NCBI RefSeq assembly: GCF_018141445.1
Contig: NZ_CP058649.1
Location: forward strand, 2,313,001 to 2,377,000
Length of the DNA: 64,000 bases
Source: Vallitalea pronyensis
Lineage (GTDB): Bacteria > Bacillota > Clostridia > Lachnospirales > Vallitaleaceae
Direction of reading: 5' to 3'
Made by a program: the position numbers and the translations under genes. The notes under the pieces were generated by a model. It was not told where the DNA came from and did no database searches. It saw nothing but the letters and a program-made list of their open reading frames with translations. Positions 53,574 through 61,033 of the stretch are shown here, piece by piece; position 1 is the first letter of the stretch, and every line of letters begins with the position of its first letter.

Positions 53574-54484
53574 TGAAGTTTACTCCTTAACTTATGATAA
53601 TCCCCTTTATAGAAGATACAATTTTTAACACAGAGCGTACAGCCATACTGTTGAGCAAATGGTACAGCACATAGCTTATAATCTGTTGCTGTACGAGAAC
53701 CATCAGGATGGATGATATCTTCATTGTAGATGGCATTTGCTGGACATTTCTTAACACATTGTTTACAGGTTGAACAAAAAGACTGAAGCCATAGATGCTC
53801 ATTCTCATCTGTTATGGGTAAATTTTCTATACTGGTGTAAACGGCGCCAATTCGAAGACTTGGGCCATATACTGGATGAATCAGTAAACCGTGTTTACCA
53901 ATAGCACCTAAACCGGCTTTTTCAGCAAGTCTTGGATAATTTACATCCCCTCCAAGGGCAGGACCTGCTTGAGCACTATAACCTCTTTTTCTTAGAAAGT
54001 CACAAATCTTATTAGCCACTCTTCCCAGTTCATAATAGGTTCGCATAATTTCTCTCTGGGCATCAGGGGATGGGGCTGTGTCGATCTTATTTTTTTTCAT
54101 TTCCATAATAAGCACAATGGCATGCTGATGTAAAATAACCCGATCTTTAAATATTAAATTAGGGTCTACGGTGGTAAAACCTATATCATCGATAGGATAT
54201 TTTCGGATGTATGTTTGCAGTTCTTGTAAGGTGGCATCATCCATGGTTGTTTTATAGTTTTTTGGATTTTTGGTAATGGACGTATAGGATTTTTTCATTT
54301 CATACATTAATTTGGCCATGGTCGTCTTGCTTAAGCTTTTACGTGAGGGCATGCCTTTCAGCCCCCCATAGGTCATGACAATTTCTGGAACACTCAGTCC
54401 CATTCTTGCATCTTTTCCAGCAGGTATAACCTCTAAATTCTTAATATCATCAGGATTAAGTGTTGGCATTTTTGGTGGCTTCAT
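53555..54484 (-). CDS. QueG-like 4Fe-4S double-cluster protein
   Basis: A 309-residue protein ending in a bacterial ferredoxin-like pair of clusters, CSTCKQCVKKCP near residue 240 and CTLCVKNC near 282, with the preceding region GLGAIGKHGLLIHPVYGPSLRIGAVYT near 195-221 as in epoxyqueuosine reductase and reductive dehalogenases. There is no Tat signal, so it is cytosolic. QueG proper is longer and has HEAT repeats; this one is shorter and under MarR control. It is more likely a cobalamin-dependent reductase of another substrate, perhaps the MarR ligand. The start at 54484 is eight bases after AGGAG; an in-frame GTG at 54493 is an alternative. Confidence 0.82.
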   Translation of the reverse strand: MKPPKMPTLNPDDIKNLEVIPAGKDARMGLSVPEIVMTYGGLKGMPSRKSLSKTTMAKLMYEMKKSYTSITKNPKNYKTTMDDATLQELQTYIRKYPIDDIGFTTVDPNLIFKDRVILHQHAIVLIMEMKKNKIDTAPSPDAQREIMRTYYELGRVANKICDFLRKRGYSAQAGPALGGDVNYPRLAEKAGLGAIGKHGLLIHPVYGPSLRIGAVYTSIENLPITDENEHLWLQSFCSTCKQCVKKCPANAIYNEDIIHPDGSRTATDYKLCAVPFAQQYGCTLCVKNCIFYKGDYHKLRSKLQCEHLT

Positions 54485-54512
54485 GGGAAACACTCCTCTT
54501 ATAAGGTTTAAT

Positions 54513-54574
54513 TAGTTAGCTGGTTAACTATATCATGTATCTATCATAACATGGATTAGTTAACCAGTCAACTA
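54513..54574 (-). promoter_or_regulatory. Promoter flanked by two MarR-type operators
   Basis: TAGTTAGCTGGTTAACTA (54513-54530) and TAGTTAACCAGTCAACTA (54557-54574) are near-palindromes of 18 bases. On the minus strand, TTGACT (54566-54571) lies inside the second and TATGAT (54543-54548) falls between them, with a 17-base spacer. Binding at either site would block RNA polymerase. Confidence 0.8.
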
Positions 54575-54622
54575 TTAAGCGTATCAAGTAGCTCACATGA
54601 AGGATGTGGATCAAGGATAAAA

Positions 54623-54658
54623 AGGGGCTACCAAAATATTTTTTTGATAGTCCCTCTA
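54623..54658 (-). terminator. Terminator of the MerR fusion gene
   Basis: AGGGGCTA-C-CAAAA pairs with TTTTG-A-TAGTCCCT over a short loop. Read on the minus strand, a T-rich tail follows, directly after the fusion gene. Confidence 0.75.
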
Positions 54659-54674
54659 AGTGGTATGCTGTATA

Positions 54675-57251
54675 TCATGTATTTATTTGATTGAAAATCG
54701 CCAGTATATCATCATACGAAGCGGCAAATTCTCTTAATACCATAGCTATTTTTTTTCGTTTCTCACGGTCTTTGAGTGTAGGAAGGGTTACGTTAAAATC
54801 ACCACCTACTTTTTTCATTTTTTCCATGATCACCAGTTTTTGATTGTCATAGATGTCTTGGATATCTTTTATGAATGTCATATCAGGATTATGTGCTATT
54901 GCTCTATTTAGGAATTCATAGCAGCAGCAATTGGTTGCATAGTTGCAGACATATACAGTATGATCCCGCCATTGGTCGAAGGCATCTTCTGTTACACCAT
55001 CAAATCTACCATGCTCAATATCCATTGCCCAATCACGAAATGCTTGTGCTCCAAAAGTACAATTATTAGTCTTAGGCATTGTGATGAGATTGGGTATACC
55101 CATAATGGCTTTTCTGTAAATCTGGGCTAGTTCAATATTTTCTTTTTTAGAACCCACAAATATCCAATCCTCTTTAATATCACCTTCTACCTTTTGTTTC
55201 TTAGCTTCCTTATCATCACCGTCAAGGTAAAGTAATGTTTTACCAAATTCTTCATAGCCACATATGATTCTTGCATATCCTGGTTCATTGCTTATGCGTG
55301 CTATAATAGGGATGCCTTTATCAATATAAGCCATGGCTGTTTGAAGAAACATTTCTTTATTTGCATTTAACTGTTTTTCTGTAACATACGTTTGCTCATA
55401 GCCGCATGTATCAAAGATTTTTTGAATATAAGGTTCGCTAAATAAAACCTTTGATAAACACGTATGCATATCAGCGTATTTAAAACCATAAACCTGTGTT
55501 AGATTATCACCTGTAACGCCAGAAAAGAACCAATAATCATAGTCTTTTTCACCAAGACATGCCATGAGATAGGCCATACAACCATTCAGAACATAATTTT
55601 GTCCATAGTGCCATGTGACAAGATTATAAATGTTAGGTAGGGTATTATTACTTTGTCGTGCAGCCATGATCAATTCACCTTCTTTTATTATATTTTTTTT
55701 CTTTTGTTTAACCTTTGACACCCTTACGGAACGGATAATAACTTTATCATAAGAGCTGGAACCGATGATAACAGGATGGGGTTCAAATTTCTTATTAACT
55801 GTCTGCATATAGGGATAATTGGTGCCACAATGTACAATTTCACCGTTTAGGATAACCGTAAAATATTGTTCACCGACGATCCAAGTTAACGTATTGTAGC
55901 CGTTCCTGTTGATGTTTATTTTATCGCTATATATTTCTTCAGTGCCAAACACGGGTGTATAGACATAGAGGTCTTTTGTATTCCCTCCCATATCAAATAT
56001 ATGACCATCATTAACCCCTATGGCTGCTTTGCCATGGTATAGTCTTAGACTTGCCGTATCAACTCTAAACGTAATGTCTACTCGAAATGGTATGGGAAGT
56101 TTTATATTGGTTGATAATACACGTTTATCAATATAAGCGATGTATTCAGCTTCACCATCTTCGTTGATTGTGTATGAAGGGTTTAAAATAGGTGTGATAT
56201 CCTCTAAGTTAATGTTGTAACTTTTAAGAATTGGGCTGGATTTTTCTACTTGGTCAACGGTGATGGCGTCTATCATAATCACTTGGTCAAAAAGAGAATC
56301 ATCCGCTACACGTTTCTTAATGGGTACAAAGATATCCACTTTATCGTTTTTGCCATCTGGTGATAGTACGGTTTCAATAAGTGAAGGATGACGGAATGTT
56401 CCATCATGTTGATAATCAACCTGATAGAACTTATTATGATGAAAATGCTCAATGATTTGATCATGACAAGCACTTAGACCGTCATATACAAAAGTGCTGG
56501 CTACAGCAAATAAACCGCCTTCAAACAGATAATCCTCATAGGGACTGTCATTATGAAATTCGTTGGATAGGGCAATCATTGTAACTGTTTGGTATTCTTC
56601 AGGGTTAGACATACTCTGAAAATCAAACATGGCATGGTTCCCGACCTTGCCTAATGGAAGTTCATGCTCATTGATCCATGTCCAGAAACTGTCTGGATTA
56701 GATTCTGTAAGATGTGTATCTTTTAAGTAAGAGGATAAAACCCGCATCTTAGGCAGTTCGACAATACGTATGTCGATATTTTTTTGTAATTCTTTCGATA
56801 GAAGATCAATTTCTTTGTAAGTGATGGGTTGATGTATGTTTTCTTCTAGCCTATCAAGCTGTTTTTCCATCTTCTCATATAATAAGGGCAGTGCTGATAT
56901 TTTATCAATGCCGTTTTCATGCATGGTTTCCAAAAACCGGTTCACAATTTTACGAAGCTTATAAAGAGCATTTACATCGTTATCAATTTCATCCAGTTTG
57001 TGCATAAAAACTTTCACAACTGTACGCATATCGTCACTTTCATAAATGTGAATAATATGTTTTATGGGTATTTGCATTTTACGAAGTATGAGAATCTGTT
57101 TTAGCCGTTCGACTGTCTGTTTATCAAAATACCGGTATCTTTCATGGTCTGGTCTTATGCTTTTTATTAGTCCCACTTGTTCATAATAACGCAAGCTACG
57201 GGATGAGATATTGAGCTTTTTTGATAATTCTGTGATTTTAATTAAATCCAT
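54675..57251 (-). CDS. MerR-type regulator fused to a sensor and a BtrH/C39-like domain
   Basis: An 858-residue fusion. Residues 1-75 are a MerR winged helix (KITELSKKLNISSRSLRYYEQVGLI), followed by a coiled-coil dimer helix to about 125. Residues 160-320 resemble a GyrI/AraC-type effector domain (VELPKMRVLSSYLKD). Residues 370-520 form a beta-sandwich of unknown type with NGEIVHCG. Residues 529-858 have a C39/BtrH-like papain fold: GQNYVLNGCMAYLM carries the Cys, but the His position reads GYARIICGYE, so Tyr replaces His. The C-terminal part is probably a ligand-binding domain. At codon 529, AGAAGGTG lies eight bases before an ATG (55667), which suggests a former separate gene or an internal start. 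Confidence 0.75.
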   Translation of the reverse strand: MDLIKITELSKKLNISSRSLRYYEQVGLIKSIRPDHERYRYFDKQTVERLKQILILRKMQIPIKHIIHIYESDDMRTVVKVFMHKLDEIDNDVNALYKLRKIVNRFLETMHENGIDKISALPLLYEKMEKQLDRLEENIHQPITYKEIDLLSKELQKNIDIRIVELPKMRVLSSYLKDTHLTESNPDSFWTWINEHELPLGKVGNHAMFDFQSMSNPEEYQTVTMIALSNEFHNDSPYEDYLFEGGLFAVASTFVYDGLSACHDQIIEHFHHNKFYQVDYQHDGTFRHPSLIETVLSPDGKNDKVDIFVPIKKRVADDSLFDQVIMIDAITVDQVEKSSPILKSYNINLEDITPILNPSYTINEDGEAEYIAYIDKRVLSTNIKLPIPFRVDITFRVDTASLRLYHGKAAIGVNDGHIFDMGGNTKDLYVYTPVFGTEEIYSDKININRNGYNTLTWIVGEQYFTVILNGEIVHCGTNYPYMQTVNKKFEPHPVIIGSSSYDKVIIRSVRVSKVKQKKKNIIKEGELIMAARQSNNTLPNIYNLVTWHYGQNYVLNGCMAYLMACLGEKDYDYWFFSGVTGDNLTQVYGFKYADMHTCLSKVLFSEPYIQKIFDTCGYEQTYVTEKQLNANKEMFLQTAMAYIDKGIPIIARISNEPGYARIICGYEEFGKTLLYLDGDDKEAKKQKVEGDIKEDWIFVGSKKENIELAQIYRKAIMGIPNLITMPKTNNCTFGAQAFRDWAMDIEHGRFDGVTEDAFDQWRDHTVYVCNYATNCCCYEFLNRAIAHNPDMTFIKDIQDIYDNQKLVIMEKMKKVGGDFNVTLPTLKDREKRKKIAMVLREFAASYDDILAIFNQINT

Positions 57252-57271
57252 AACCTTTTCCTTTCTTCATC

Positions 57272-57390
57272 TCATAAGAAATTTCTCCGAACATAGCATA
57301 TGCAATAGAAGCGTTTTCATAGGCGCTTAAGAAACTTTCTTAACGAAACAACGAGCTTCGTAAAACACCATACAGCCTCTTTTGTTCTAT
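57272..57390 (-). repeat. Dispersed hairpin repeat, copy 3
   Basis: On the minus strand it opens ATAGAACAAAAGAGGCTG and continues through TTTTACGAAG and a stem-loop (TTAAGAAAGTTTCTTAAG with GAGAAATTTCTTATG). Order and spacing match the element at 970-1092, although the sequence has diverged. It lies between the divergent MerR fusion and DUF1893 genes. Confidence 0.55.
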
Positions 57391-57483
57391 GTGTCTATCA
57401 TATCACTTGACCCTGCGGCAAAGTCAATAGAGAAATCCATCTTTTTTATTCGGAATTCCTAAGGGATATAGCTCTTTTATGGG

Positions 57484-57512
57484 TTACAATGCTTGTATGG
57501 TTATGGTACAAT
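57484..57512 (+). promoter_or_regulatory. Promoter of the DUF1893 gene
   Basis: TTACAA (57484-57489) and TACAAT (57507-57512) are separated by 17 bases. Confidence 0.6.
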
Positions 57513-57580
57513 AAATAATATATCTTTATCAGTAGCACATAAGAAAAGATTGAATAATGATAGACAAGCGAGGTGCAGCT

Positions 57581-58033
57581 ATGGGAGCAATTAATTTATC
57601 AGAAGAAATGAAGGGGATCATTGAGCATATTAAGCATGGTGATTTGACATGTATGGTTGAATATAAAGGGGAGGTTGTTTTTCGTTCTAAGGATAAGGGT
57701 GTTAAACCCCTTATGGATTATATAGCCTTAAATAAGGATTATTCGCCCATTACCGTTAAGGATAAGATTATGGGGAAAGGGGCTATGGTATTAGCCATTA
57801 AAGGTATGGCTCATGAAGTCATAACACCTATTATTAGCGAAAAAGCATTACATTTAGCCCATCAGTATGGTATACATGTGTTTTATGAAAAAGTAGTCCC
57901 TTATATTGTTAATCGAACAGGTACAGGGTCTTGCCCTATTGAGGCATCTGTGGATGGTATAGATACCATTGAGGAAGCATATCAAGCGATTGTTAAGACA
58001 CTTGAACAATTAAGAAAGGGTATGAAAAGCTAA
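57581..58033 (+). CDS. DUF1893-family protein
   Basis: A 150-residue protein of the DUF1893 family, which has a cytidine-deaminase-like fold and no established role. Diagnostic phrases are SKDKGVKPLMDY near 45, VKDKIMGKGAMVLAIKGM near 66-83, ISEKALHLAHQYGIHVFYEKVVPYIVNRTGTGSCPIE near 95-131 with the conserved Cys-Pro. GAGGTG lies six bases before ATG 57581; an ATG at 57557 has no ribosome site. It precedes a LacI gene by 100 bases on the same strand. Confidence 0.85.
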   Translation: MGAINLSEEMKGIIEHIKHGDLTCMVEYKGEVVFRSKDKGVKPLMDYIALNKDYSPITVKDKIMGKGAMVLAIKGMAHEVITPIISEKALHLAHQYGIHVFYEKVVPYIVNRTGTGSCPIEASVDGIDTIEEAYQAIVKTLEQLRKGMKS

Positions 58034-58132
58034 CCGTAATAGTTGATGCTCCATTACACATGCTCTACTCAATGGGCAATGCTAGTTGACGGCGTTTGGT
58101 AGGGTAATGATTAAGAAGAAATAAGGTGATGA

Positions 58133-59131
58133 ATGGTGAGTGTAACCATCAAAGATATTGCGAAGGTAGCAGGTGTTGCCCACTCAACAGTATCTAGGGC
58201 TTTAAATGACAGCAAATCCATTAGTGACGAAACAAAGGTCAGAATACGGGACATAGCCATGGAACTAGGGTACAGCCCTAATGTCAGTGCTAGGAGTTTG
58301 GTTCTGGACCGGTCTTATAATATTGGATTGTTCTTTACAACCATGGATAAAGGTACAGCAGTGTCCTTTTTTTATGATGTGGTAAGAAGTGTTAACAAAG
58401 TGATTCGAGATGAGTATAATCTGATGGTTAGAGGTATTGATGATTACCGTCATTTTCATTTAATTAGTAAGAAGAATTTTGATGGTATTGTGATCATGAG
58501 TCAGAGTAAGTCAGATGATGCATTTATAACAACAGTGCACGAGCGGCAGATTCCAATGGTTGTCCTTAATAGAGAAGTGGAGATGCCTGTATGTAATATA
58601 CTCATTAATGATAGAACAGGTGTGTTTCATGCCACCGAGTACCTTATTCAAAATGGACATCGTAAGATCGGCATCATTGAAGGGAAAGAAGATTTTCGTT
58701 CAACCCAGTTAAGAAAACAAGGCTATGTGGATGCCCATCATCACTATGATTTGCCATTATATGATGGCTTTGCAGTTAGAGGTGACTATAGTACAGAGAG
58801 TGGTTATGAAGCAATGATGGGGCTTCTTGAACGTGACGTCTTACCTACAGCTGTTTTTTGCAGTAACGATGAAATGGCCATGGGAGCCATCAATGCCGTT
58901 AGTAGAAAAGGACTGCGTATTCCAGAAGATATATCCATTATGGGTTATGATGATAGCATGTTCGCAGGGTATTTAACACCAAGGTTAACAACGGTGAAAC
59001 GTCCTGTTGATGAGATGGGTAAGAAAGGTGCTGCCAAGTTGTTAGATTTGATTAATGACAACCGTGCTAGTGGAGAACGGTATTATATGAACGTACAGAT
59101 TGTAGAACGTGATTCCATTAGAAAGTTGTAA
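58133..59131 (+). CDS. LacI-family transcriptional regulator 1
   Basis: A 332-residue regulator with an N-terminal LacI HTH and hinge (VTIKDIAKVAGVAHSTVSRALNDSKSISDETKVRIRDIAMELGYSPNVSARSLV, residues 4-57) and a periplasmic-binding-like sugar domain (GIVIMSQS, GVFHATEYLIQNGHRKIGIIEG, VFCSNDEMAMGAINAVSRKG, ISIMGYDDS). AAGGTGA precedes the ATG. It is not next to transport or catabolic genes, so its targets lie elsewhere or are the DUF1893 gene. A long hairpin terminator follows. Confidence 0.93.
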   Translation: MVSVTIKDIAKVAGVAHSTVSRALNDSKSISDETKVRIRDIAMELGYSPNVSARSLVLDRSYNIGLFFTTMDKGTAVSFFYDVVRSVNKVIRDEYNLMVRGIDDYRHFHLISKKNFDGIVIMSQSKSDDAFITTVHERQIPMVVLNREVEMPVCNILINDRTGVFHATEYLIQNGHRKIGIIEGKEDFRSTQLRKQGYVDAHHHYDLPLYDGFAVRGDYSTESGYEAMMGLLERDVLPTAVFCSNDEMAMGAINAVSRKGLRIPEDISIMGYDDSMFAGYLTPRLTTVKRPVDEMGKKGAAKLLDLINDNRASGERYYMNVQIVERDSIRKL

Positions 59132-59151
59132 AGGGTTATAGCACTAAAAAA

Positions 59152-59216
59152 ATGATATAAGGTTCTTTACTAAGCCTACATGTTGAGATAGGTCAGCAGA
59201 AAGAAACTTATATCAT
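59152..59216 (+). terminator. Hairpin terminator after LacI regulator 1
   Basis: ATGATATAAGGTTCTTT (59152-59168) pairs with AAAGAAACTTATATCAT (59200-59216), 16 of 17 positions, across a 31-base loop. It lies between convergent genes. Confidence 0.65.
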
Positions 59217-59250
59217 AGGATGGTTCATACGATGTAAACGTTATATGTAA

Positions 59251-59550
59251 TTAAGATTTGCCAATGCGGTCATAATCCGATTGGGCTACAAAGAAACAAC
59301 TAATATGATTTAAGGGTATTTTGACAGGTTCAAAATCCATGCCTGTAAACATGATACCAACGATATTTTCTTTTTGGCATTCTGTTAAACGAAATAAATG
59401 GGTGAAGCCTGGTTTGGCTTGAATCATAATCAACTTATCCTCATAGTCCATAAGGTGATCCTTATCATCAATGCGTTGAAAAGGCATGTTTTGTTGAAAC
59501 ATGTTCTGCTGGTATAAGTTTTGATACATCATGTCTTGTTGTTGAAACAT
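59251..59550 (-). CDS. Small Gln/Met-rich hypothetical protein
   Basis: I do not recognise this 99-residue protein. The first 30 residues are a low-complexity tract of Met, Phe, Tyr, Gln and Asn (MFQQQDMMYQNLYQQNMF). A compact domain follows, with DKLIMIQAKPGFTHLFRL, NIVGIMFTGMDFEPVKIPLNHISCFFVA. There is no signal peptide. GGAGG five bases before the ATG supports the start at 59550. The prion-like N-terminus is reminiscent of coat-like or scaffold proteins, but nothing else supports that. Confidence 0.6.
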   Translation of the reverse strand: MFQQQDMMYQNLYQQNMFQQNMPFQRIDDKDHLMDYEDKLIMIQAKPGFTHLFRLTECQKENIVGIMFTGMDFEPVKIPLNHISCFFVAQSDYDRIGKS

Positions 59551-59678
59551 CATAACCTCCATAGAATTGTACTCATAGTTAATATATGTCAGAAGTATTG
59601 AAAAGGGGATATATAGGATAGTCCTAATTGAATTATTTTGTAAAGAATATTCAAAAGAGGCATGGTGACTATTATGAA

Positions 59679-59740
59679 AGGAGTTGTCTATCAATCAAGT
59701 AGATGTTGCATGTTGTCTACTTGATTGATAGACAACTCCT
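59679..59740. repeat. Perfect 25-bp inverted repeat hairpin
   Basis: The arms 59679-59703 and 59716-59740 are perfect inverted copies of 25 bases (AGGAGTTGTCTATCAATC at the outer end), with a 12-base loop. It lies 19 bases after the stop of LacI regulator 2 on the minus strand, and upstream of the Gln/Met-rich gene. It may terminate the LacI transcript, although the tail is only moderately T-rich. Confidence 0.85.
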
Positions 59741-59758
59741 ATGTTTTATTAAGAGGTG

Positions 59759-60760
59759 TTAATCAAGGTCTATTTTTTTACATGATTCCCCTATGATAAT
59801 GGATACATCAATTATTTCATGGATAGGTGTGGAGGATTTAGTGGTTATGGATTTGAATAAAGTCTTTGCTATTTTTTTTATGTCTTGTTCAATGGTTGTT
59901 ATTTTAGGATAAAAATAGGTTGAAGCAATGCCATCAAAGCCTACAACAGATAAATCATCAGGTACTGAAATGTTTAATTTGTAAGCTTCCATAATGAGCC
60001 CTTTGGCAATTTGATCATTAGCGCATACAATTGCTGTAGGCTTTTCATTAAGTGACCAAAAGTAATTAAGAGCTTTAACACCGGTTTCGTAATTGAAATG
60101 CCCAGTAAAAATATATGACTCATGGATAGTCATATGATGGGATTTCAGTGAATCAATATAACTGTTCTTACGCTCTGTTGCTGTCTGAAATGCATCCATA
60201 GCACCAGCAAAAGCAATTTTTCTATGATTAAGGTTATAGAGGTAATCGATTAATAGCTTAATCCCTTTCACATTATTGGAGCGTACGGTTGAAAACCTGG
60301 TATCAGCTGACCGATCTAAACAGGCAATGGTTAGTTGACTATCTGATGAGTATAAGTCATAATTAACACCTTCTGTAAGTATGATGCCTGATGTACGTAT
60401 GCTTTTACAGTAATTCAAATACTCCCTTTCTTTATCAATGTTATTTTCCGTGTCACAAATTAATAGGGTATATTTATTTTTAAAAGCGATATTATTAAGC
60501 TTTTTTACCAATGATGTGAAAAATGGATTTTCCATATCATAGACAAAGATGGCAATAGAATTTGATGTCTTGGAGAATAAGTTTTTTGCCATTTGGTTGG
60601 GGACATAATTATATTCTTCTATGACTGCCATCACTTTTTTTCTTATATTTTCTGATGTTGAATCAGGTGAATTAATAACGCGTGAGACAGTTGCAGTTGA
60701 AACACCTGCAATTCTGGCTATGTCTCGAATACCAAAATACTTTTTGTTATCTGTACTCAA
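59759..60760 (-). CDS. LacI-family transcriptional regulator 2
   Basis: A 333-residue regulator with HTH and hinge (FGIRDIARIAGVSTATVSRVINSPDSTSENIRKKVMAVIEEYNYVPNQMAKNLF, about residues 10-63) and a sugar-type binding domain (SNSIAIFVYDMENPFFTSLV, KLLIDYLYNLNHRKIAFAGA, AIVCANDQIAKGL, LSVVGFDG). It is transcribed divergently from the glycyl-radical operon. The likely operator TGTAACAAGTT occurs near its own start region (60787-60800) and at the start site of the operon (60989-61002), so it probably represses both. TTG 60760 is nine bases after AAGG; ATG 60769 touches that sequence and is the alternative. Confidence 0.9.
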   Translation of the reverse strand: MSTDNKKYFGIRDIARIAGVSTATVSRVINSPDSTSENIRKKVMAVIEEYNYVPNQMAKNLFSKTSNSIAIFVYDMENPFFTSLVKKLNNIAFKNKYTLLICDTENNIDKEREYLNYCKSIRTSGIILTEGVNYDLYSSDSQLTIACLDRSADTRFSTVRSNNVKGIKLLIDYLYNLNHRKIAFAGAMDAFQTATERKNSYIDSLKSHHMTIHESYIFTGHFNYETGVKALNYFWSLNEKPTAIVCANDQIAKGLIMEAYKLNISVPDDLSVVGFDGIASTYFYPKITTIEQDIKKIAKTLFKSITTKSSTPIHEIIDVSIIIGESCKKIDLD

Positions 60761-60786
60761 TGTAATCATCCTTATTTGCTTTAGTA

Positions 60787-60800
60787 TGTAACAAGTTTAC
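60787..60800. promoter_or_regulatory. LacI operator-like site in the regulator leader
   Basis: TGTAACAAGTTTAC matches the first eleven bases of the operator at 60989-61002. It lies just upstream of the LacI regulator 2 start. Confidence 0.55.
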
Positions 60801-60953
60801 TATAAAAATCATTTTATTGCAAGGGTTTTCATTGGATTGAATAAACTTAATAAAAATCACGAAGAAATAAAAATTTAGTAATAAATAATTCGTGTAAATG
60901 CATAAAAATAATGCTTTAAAACAATAAAACAAGTAAAAATACACAACAAGAAG

Positions 60954-61002
60954 TTGACAAGGATTGAGAAAAGGCATATAATATGAATTGTAACAAGTTA
61001 CA
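60954..61002 (+). promoter_or_regulatory. Promoter and LacI operator of the glycyl-radical operon
   Basis: TTGACA (60954-60959) and TATAAT (60977-60982) are separated by 17 bases. TGTAAC-AA-GTTACA (60989-61002) begins about seven bases after the -10 box, over the transcription start, a classic repression site for LacI-family proteins. Confidence 0.85.
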
Positions 61003-61033
61003 TTTACATATTTTTGACTAAGGTGGTGGTTGT

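Noticed and set aside
59551..59694. Longer start for the Gln/Met-rich protein
   Set aside because: The extra 48 residues run into the perfect hairpin and have no ribosome site, whereas GGAGG precedes the shorter start.
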